From Chloroflexi bacterium RBG_19FT_COMBO_48_23 (GTDB lineage: Bacteria > Chloroflexota > Dehalococcoidia > GIF9 > UBA5620): 5,510 nt of DNA. Under the pieces are notes generated by a model. That model was not told the DNA's origin, did not search any database, and worked only from the letters and a program-made list of their open reading frames with translations. Position numbers and translations under genes: made by a program. The DNA is taken from positions 1 to 5,510 of the forward strand of contig MGOH01000017.1 in the NCBI GenBank assembly GCA_001795315.1. The letters run 5' to 3'. Shown one piece after another: positions 3,683-5,510 of the stretch (positions are counted from its first letter, which is position 1; every line of letters begins with the position of its first letter).

Positions 3683-4900
3683 GTGAATCATTACATTCTG
3701 CATATTGATCTGGATGCCTTCTTTGTTTCCGTGGAGCAGGTTCTGGCACCGAGCTTGCTTGGTAAGCCGGTAGTAGTTGGTGGGCGGCCTGACCGCCGTG
3801 GCGTGGTAGCCTCGGCCTCCTATGACGCCCGTGTTTTCGGCATTCGGGCTGGTATGCCTCTGGCCCAGGCTTATCGTCTCTGTCCCCAGGCTATTTTCCT
3901 TCAGGGTAGCTTCCCAGCCTATCGTGATGCATCAGAAAAGTTTATGGCGATTCTGGCTGATTTTTCGCCTTGCTTGGAACCGGCAGGACTGGATGAGGCT
4001 TATCTTGATGTTACTGGCTGTGAGGCTTATGGTACCCCTCATGATCTGGCATTGCGCATAAAGGAACGTGTCAAGAAGGAACTTAAGCTGATTGCCTCGG
4101 TGGGTGTGGCTGGTTGTAAAGTGGTGGCTAAGATTGCTTCTGATTTAGGTAAGCCGGATGGCCTGGTTGAGGTGCCTGCGGGGCATGAAAAGGAATTCTT
4201 AGCACCATTGCCCGTAGCCAGCTTGCCCGGTGTTGGCAAAAAAACAGAGCAGGCATTGAAGGCGCTGGGAATAAAGACTATTGGCCAGTTGGCGGCTTTG
4301 CCCCTCGAAACAATCAAGAATCGTTTGGGTACTGCTGGAATGATGATTCATCATTATGCAAAAGGCATAGATAACCGGGAGGTGGAACCACAGGGCGAGG
4401 CCAAGTCTATCAGCAGAGAGACCACTTTCGCTGAAGATACTTTGGACACCGCCTTTCTTCAAGCTATCCTGCGTTATCTGTGTGAGCGAGTCGGCGCTGA
4501 GTTGCGCCAGGAGGGCAAGCATGCTAGAACTATAACCTTAAAATTGAGATATGCCGATTTTGAAACCATTACCCGCCGCATTAGTTCCAAAGAGGCTACA
4601 GATGCTGATGAAACCATTTTTGCGGGGGCAGTTAAGTTGCTTGACCAGGCTCTGGCTAGAAATCGAAAGCTGGTACGACTTATTGGTGTTGGAGTATCCA
4701 ACTTAGTCGGTTATGGCAGGCAACTTCATTTGCTTGATTCCAGGCCACAACGGCTGGCTCATCTGGATAAGGCTATTGACCGTATCCGCAATAAATACGG
4801 CTTTACCTCCATCCAGACTGGACGCACCTTGCTGCTTAAAGATATATTCGCTAGTCGTGATGATGATTACATACTTGAAACGCCCTCGCTTTCCCGTTAA
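3683..4900 (+). CDS. dinB: DNA polymerase IV (Y-family translesion polymerase)
   Basis: A 405-residue Y-family polymerase that extends past damaged template bases, without a proofreading domain. HIDLDAFF (7-14) supplies catalytic D9 and steric-gate F14; GLDEAYLDVTG (102-112) supplies D104 and E105. The palm and fingers run to about 165. The thumb carries a helix-hairpin-helix at about 176-197 (LPGVGKKTEQALKALGI), and the little finger follows from about 240. QLHLL (347-351), in the usual QLxL(F/L) position, is the likely beta-clamp-binding site, followed by the family ending DRIRNKYGFTSIQTGRTLLLKD. A TTG at 3674 would add three residues but lies too close to the -10 box, so GTG at 3683 is preferred. 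No Shine-Dalgarno is present for either start. The usual S before LDEAYLD is G102 here, a mild variation. Length is slightly longer than E. coli DinB. Confidence 0.95.
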   Translation: MNHYILHIDLDAFFVSVEQVLAPSLLGKPVVVGGRPDRRGVVASASYDARVFGIRAGMPLAQAYRLCPQAIFLQGSFPAYRDASEKFMAILADFSPCLEPAGLDEAYLDVTGCEAYGTPHDLALRIKERVKKELKLIASVGVAGCKVVAKIASDLGKPDGLVEVPAGHEKEFLAPLPVASLPGVGKKTEQALKALGIKTIGQLAALPLETIKNRLGTAGMMIHHYAKGIDNREVEPQGEAKSISRETTFAEDTLDTAFLQAILRYLCERVGAELRQEGKHARTITLKLRYADFETITRRISSKEATDADETIFAGAVKLLDQALARNRKLVRLIGVGVSNLVGYGRQLHLLDSRPQRLAHLDKAIDRIRNKYGFTSIQTGRTLLLKDIFASRDDDYILETPSLSR

Positions 4901-4902
4901 CC

Positions 4903-4931
4903 TTGTTTTTGTTATGGGGCGGGGCTATAAT
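4903..4931 (+). promoter_or_regulatory. Promoter of ilvE
   Basis: TTGTTT (4903-4908) starts 3 nt after the dinB stop and is followed by a 17-nt spacer and a perfect TATAAT (4926-4931). The leader of about 40 nt shows no attenuator or leader peptide. Confidence 0.6.
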
Positions 4932-4966
4932 TAAACCTAACTTTTCCGTATTGAAATTTAGAGAAA

Positions 4967-4973
4967 AAGGAGG
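4967..4973 (+). promoter_or_regulatory. Shine-Dalgarno of ilvE
   Basis: AAGGAGG lies 5 nt before the ATG at 4979, inside a purine-rich run. It is the strongest ribosome site in the window. Confidence 0.85.
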
Positions 4974-4978
4974 GAGGA

Positions 4979-5510
4979 ATGCCTCCGTACGCTTTTTTCC
5001 GAAAGCAATTTATGCCGCTTGCCGAAGCCAAAATTGGAGTTCTAACCCATGCTCTGCATTATGGTACCGCTTGTTTCGAGGGCATTCGCGGTAACTGGAA
5101 TGACGAGCAGGAGCAATTATTTCTATTTCGTGTTAAAGACCACTATGAGCGCATGCTCAAAAGCTGTCGCATTTTGAAGATAAGCCTTCCTTATTCGGTT
5201 GACGAGTTGTGCCAATTTACCGTTAAGCTTGTAGAAAAGAGCGGCTATCGTGAAGACGTATATATCCGCCCCTTAGCCTACAAGAGCTCAGAGGTTGTCG
5301 GGGTCCGGTTACACGATTTGGAGGACGATTTCCTTATCGTTGTGGTCACTTTGCCTGCTTATCTCGATGCTGATGCAGGGGTTCGCTGTTGTACATCTTC
5401 GTGGCGGCGTGTTGATGATACCATGATTCCAGCGAGAGGCAAGATTGCCGGCATTTACGTGAACAGCGCTCTGGCTAAGACCGAGGCTAATGAACACGGC
5501 TTCGATGAGG
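4979..5510 (+). CDS. ilvE: Branched-chain amino acid aminotransferase, class IV (5' part, runs off the window)
   Basis: The first 177 residues of a protein of roughly 300. It is a cytoplasmic PLP enzyme that interconverts leucine, isoleucine or valine and their 2-oxo acids with glutamate/2-oxoglutarate. Visible signatures are PLAEAKIGVLTHALHYGTACFEGIRGNW (13-40), FRVKDHYERMLKSCRIL (50-66), YIRPLAYKS (95-103), and RGKIAGIYVNSALAKTEA (153-170), where K155 aligns with the PLP-binding lysine of the family. The later E-G-x-x-x-N motif that completes the PLP site is beyond the edge. The start at 4979 is fixed by the Shine-Dalgarno and by the MPPYAFF opening usual in relatives. The frame is open to the last base with no defect. 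Fold-type IV relatives such as D-amino-acid transaminase and aminodeoxychorismate lyase are less likely, given the FEGIRGNW and RPLAYKS motifs. Confidence 0.93.
   Translation, partial: MPPYAFFRKQFMPLAEAKIGVLTHALHYGTACFEGIRGNWNDEQEQLFLFRVKDHYERMLKSCRILKISLPYSVDELCQFTVKLVEKSGYREDVYIRPLAYKSSEVVGVRLHDLEDDFLIVVVTLPAYLDADAGVRCCTSSWRRVDDTMIPARGKIAGIYVNSALAKTEANEHGFDE

Overview
The window looks like ordinary chromosome from an anaerobic, thiol-redox-rich bacterium of moderate GC. The best guess is a Chloroflexota lineage near the Dehalococcoidia. This is inferred from a glutaredoxin paired with a ferredoxin-thioredoxin-reductase-like chain, a type-2 PyrF next to a DUF951 protein, a DUF3795 protein, and the IlvE N-terminus. 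No 16S or other marker is present, so the placement is tentative. Codon use is conventional: TGA ends the glutaredoxin, pyrF and marR genes, so UGA is a normal stop here.

Left part, minus strand (1-1013). Reading leftwards from a strong promoter at about 985-1013 there is an exported rhodanese-like lipoprotein, then a small CPWC glutaredoxin, whose stop overlaps the start of a ferredoxin:thioredoxin reductase catalytic-chain homologue that runs off the edge. The rhodanese frame holds an in-frame TGA (602-604) two codons after the putative active-site Cys. The frame stays open for 48 more codons and encodes the rest of the rhodanese domain intact. A small hairpin lies just 3' of the TGA, at the spacing and with the loop features of a bacterial SECIS. 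This is the most interesting object in the window: a candidate selenocysteine rhodanese with a CxU motif. The alternative is a recent nonsense mutation or a base-call error.

Middle, plus strand (1069-2813). A divergently oriented, Cys-rich DUF3795 protein is followed by pyrF (orotidine 5'-phosphate decarboxylase, type 2) and a DUF951 zinc-ribbon-like protein 5 nt behind it, forming a two-gene unit. An inverted repeat that spans the DUF951 stop codon looks like its terminator.

Right part, plus strand (2814-5510). A 270-nt intergenic region with several short palindromes leads into an imperfect three-way-junction RNA fold immediately upstream of a MarR-family regulator. The regulator ends in a textbook intrinsic terminator. 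Next come DNA polymerase IV (dinB) with its own promoter, and the 5' part of a branched-chain aminotransferase (ilvE) with a promoter and a strong Shine-Dalgarno.

Two initiation styles coexist. The rhodanese, pyrF and dinB have a -10 box only 11-15 nt from the start codon and no Shine-Dalgarno, so near-leaderless mRNAs are predicted. The glutaredoxin, DUF3795, marR and ilvE genes have longer leaders with clear Shine-Dalgarno sequences.
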